From an uncultured Clostridia bacterium (GTDB lineage: Bacteria; Bacillota; Clostridia; Oscillospirales; Acutalibacteraceae), in NCBI GenBank assembly GCA_947624755.1, contig CANQLQ010000129.1, positions 1 through 5,897 on the forward strand: a stretch of DNA of 5,897 nucleotides, written 5' to 3'. Positions 4,665 through 5,897 of this stretch are shown piece after piece. The translations under genes were made by a program, and so were the position numbers. Numbering within the stretch: position 1 is the stretch's first letter; each line of letters opens with the position of its first letter. The notes below the pieces were generated by a model. That model searched no databases. It was not told the origin of the DNA and was given only the letters and a program-made list of their open reading frames with translations.

Positions 4665-5531
4665 ATGGCTGACAGTCAGAAACAGATAGTTCAATGGTTT
4701 CCGGGACATATGGCAAAAACCCGAAGACAAATCAAAGAATCCCTGCCTCTCGTTGATGCTGTGACAGAAATTCTTGACGCAAGAATACCGCTTTCAAGCA
4801 GGAATCCGGAACTTGACGGGCTTACGCAAAAAAAGCCGAGAATCGTGCTTCTTAATAAATGCGATATGGCCGACAGCAAGACAACTTCTCAGTGGATCGA
4901 ATATTTCAAAAAGCAGGGACAGTTTGCAATAGCGGTTGATTGCCGCAGCGGAAAAGGTCTTAATCAATATCAACCTCTTGTGCGAAAGGTGCTTGCTGAA
5001 AAAATAAAGTCAAACGAAGAAAAAGGTATGCCGGGAAAACCGCTGAGAATGATGGTTGTAGGAATACCGAACACGGGAAAATCTTCTTTTATCAACCGTA
5101 TGGCAGGAAAATCAAGAGCAAAGGTTGCCGACAAGCCCGGTGTCACAAGGCACAATCAATGGTTTGCTATAGGCGGCGGTATAGAGCTTCTTGACACTCC
5201 GGGAGTGCTTTGGCCGAAATTTGATGACCCGGAAGTGGGTGATAAGCTTGCATTTATCGGCTCGGTTAAAGACGAGGTCATAGACAGCGAAACTATGGCA
5301 TACAGACTGCTTTCGGTACTCAAAAAAGATTATCCCAAGCTTCTTTGCGAAAGATATAAGCTTTCTGAAATTTCTCAGGAAATTCCGGACTATGAGCTTC
5401 TTGAGCTGATTGGAAAAAAACGGGGTATGCTCATTCGCGGCGGTGAAGTTGACACCGAAAGGGCGTCGGTAATGCTGCTTGATGAATACCGCGGCGGCAA
5501 ACTCGGAAAAATTTCTTTTGAACATCCTTAA
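4665..5531 (+). CDS. rbgA: Ribosome biogenesis GTPase RbgA/YlqF
   Basis: GTPase for a late step in assembly of the 50S subunit; in Bacillus subtilis it is needed for completing the particle with proteins such as L16. The 288 residues match the usual length (about 280-290). The G motifs occur in the circularly permuted order that defines this family: G4 NKCD at 64-67, G5-like DCRSGKG near 87-93, then G1 GIPNTGKSS at 133-141, G2 Thr161 in GVTR, and G3 DTPG at 177-180. The N terminus (VQWFPGHMAKTRRQIKE) is diagnostic and fixes the start. The C-terminal third (about 200-288) is the helical RNA-binding region. AGGAGGT (4654-4660) lies 4 nt before the ATG, slightly close. Unlike in compact operons, 578 nt of repeat DNA separate it from lepB, so a separate promoter is likely. 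It is probably cytoplasmic and ribosome-associated. Confidence 0.96.
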   Translation: MADSQKQIVQWFPGHMAKTRRQIKESLPLVDAVTEILDARIPLSSRNPELDGLTQKKPRIVLLNKCDMADSKTTSQWIEYFKKQGQFAIAVDCRSGKGLNQYQPLVRKVLAEKIKSNEEKGMPGKPLRMMVVGIPNTGKSSFINRMAGKSRAKVADKPGVTRHNQWFAIGGGIELLDTPGVLWPKFDDPEVGDKLAFIGSVKDEVIDSETMAYRLLSVLKKDYPKLLCERYKLSEISQEIPDYELLELIGKKRGMLIRGGEVDTERASVMLLDEYRGGKLGKISFEHP

Positions 5532-5558
5532 TATATGTGGTGCAGCGGCGAGTAATGT

Positions 5559-5578
5559 ATTAATCAGTAATTCCTTAA
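5559..5578. repeat. Orphan right terminus of the miniature element family
   Basis: ATTAATCAGTAATTCCTTAA differs at one base from the right arm at 3383-3402 and also ends in TTAA. The preceding TGT also matches. No left terminus is found between the rbgA stop (5531) and this site, so it is a one-ended remnant. Confidence 0.65.
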
Positions 5579-5600
5579 TTGTAAGTTTTGTAAATATAAA

Positions 5601-5639
5601 AAGCTGTCGCGTACTATTATTAACAAATACGAACAGCTT
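5601..5639 (+). other. Stem-loop between rbgA and its terminator
   Basis: AAGCTGT (5601-5607) pairs exactly with ACAGCTT (5633-5639), with a possible inner GTA/TAC pairing (5611-5613 with 5628-5630). It ends 4 nt before the terminator stem. It could be a 3' end stabiliser of the rbgA mRNA, part of a small RNA, or a chance structure. Confidence 0.4.
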
Positions 5640-5643
5640 GTGC

Positions 5644-5690
5644 AACAAAATCCGGAGACAAGGCTATTACCTCTCCGGATTTTGTTTTAT
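5644..5690 (+). terminator. Rho-independent terminator after rbgA, probably bidirectional
   Basis: A perfect 15-bp stem pairs AACAAAATCCGGAGA (5644-5658) with TCTCCGGATTTTGTT (5672-5686), with a 13-nt loop. On the + strand the T-rich 3' arm continues as TTTTAT. The A-rich 5' arm gives a T-rich exit on the - strand too, so it could stop convergent transcription from a gene beyond the window. Confidence 0.85.
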
Positions 5691-5710
5691 ATAGGGCTTT
5701 TTGTAAAAAT

Positions 5711-5897
5711 TTAAGGAAGCTCTGATTTAATACTCAGGCGGGCATCGGCACGCATGGCGTGCAGCAATTACACGGGTTAGTTTTATGCAGGCTTTTACTC
5801 TTATGCCGCGAAACAACTTGCGTTGTTAACTGTAAAATTTTTAGTCAGTAAGCATTGTCCACGGCGGTTACACAGGGAAGATTTATATAAGTCTTGA
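5711..5897. mobile_element. Left part of a longer modular repeat element, cut by window end
   Basis: It starts with TTAAGGAAGCTCTGATTTAA, the left terminus also seen at 3349-3368, then ACTCAGG. A diverged GGGCATCG-type unit with an inserted GCACGC-ATG-GCGTGC hairpin (5748-5762) follows, then a tail like that at 4178-4206. GCCGCGAAACAACTT (5805-5819) resembles the start of copy B (4370 onward). A weak GGGCATCG-type relative (5851-5876) has the tail AGGGAAGATTTATATAA. No reading frame of note is present. It appears to be a long, gene-less member of the same family; its right end is not in the window. Confidence 0.55.

Larger units (their letters stand above)
5532..5897. other. Gene-free region after rbgA: stem-loops and repeat elements
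   Basis: No coding region is supported. It contains an orphan element right end (5559-5578), a stem-loop (5601-5639), a strong terminator (5644-5690), and the left part of a longer repeat element that continues past the window (5711-5897). rnhB, a common downstream neighbour of rbgA, does not begin within the window. Confidence 0.7.

Noticed and set aside
5112..5648. 178-codon minus-strand frame over the end of rbgA
   Set aside because: It is mostly antisense to the conserved rbgA coding sequence, with no plausible product.
5479..5694. 71-codon + strand frame running from the rbgA 3' end through the terminator
   Set aside because: It starts in rbgA in another frame and crosses an element end, a stem-loop and a terminator, so it is not a credible gene.

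Overview
The window looks like a piece of a low-GC Gram-positive chromosome, most likely a gut-type clostridium of the Oscillospiraceae/Ruminococcaceae kind. This rests on the AGGAGG-type ribosome binding sites, the A/T-rich intergenic DNA, and the rplS, lepB and rbgA genes lying together on one strand. The species assignment is inference; no marker gene fixes it. All five convincing genes are on the + strand.

Layout: (1) 1-314 has no gene. It holds an A/T-rich perfect inverted repeat and one copy (141-256) of a dispersed repeat. (2) 315-2811 is a two-gene operon with a 26-nt overlap: a B12-binding-domain radical SAM protein (TIGR03960 type) and its usual partner, the 'radical SAM-linked' DUF2344/TIGR03936 protein. 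(3) 2812-2952 has a strong extended -10 promoter and a structured leader in front of rplS. (4) rplS (ribosomal protein L19, 2953-3294) ends in a clear intrinsic terminator, followed by a 46-bp miniature inverted-repeat element. (5) lepB (signal peptidase I, 3475-4086). (6) 4087-4664 is 578 nt of mosaic repeat DNA. (7) rbgA/ylqF (50S assembly GTPase, 4665-5531). (8) 5532-5897 holds an orphan repeat end, two stem-loops of which the second is a strong, probably bidirectional terminator, and the left part of a longer repeat element that runs off the window.

How the genes fit together: rplS and rbgA both serve the large ribosomal subunit (L19 is a 50S protein, RbgA a late 50S assembly factor), and lepB commonly sits between them in clostridia. 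Here the three are separated by a terminator and by repeat insertions, so they may no longer form one transcript. The radical SAM pair has no established reaction. In many Firmicutes it lies beside RNase G and rplU-rpmA, but here it sits directly upstream of rplS.

The genes are ordinary. The most unusual content is the intergenic DNA: a family of modular elements with near-identical ends (GGAAGC..CTGATT and its complement) bordered by TTAA or TTAG. It occurs as a minimal 46-bp form and as longer or broken forms, and it fits a non-autonomous element moved in trans by an IS5-group-like transposase. No complete new protein system (defence, biosynthesis or similar) is visible.
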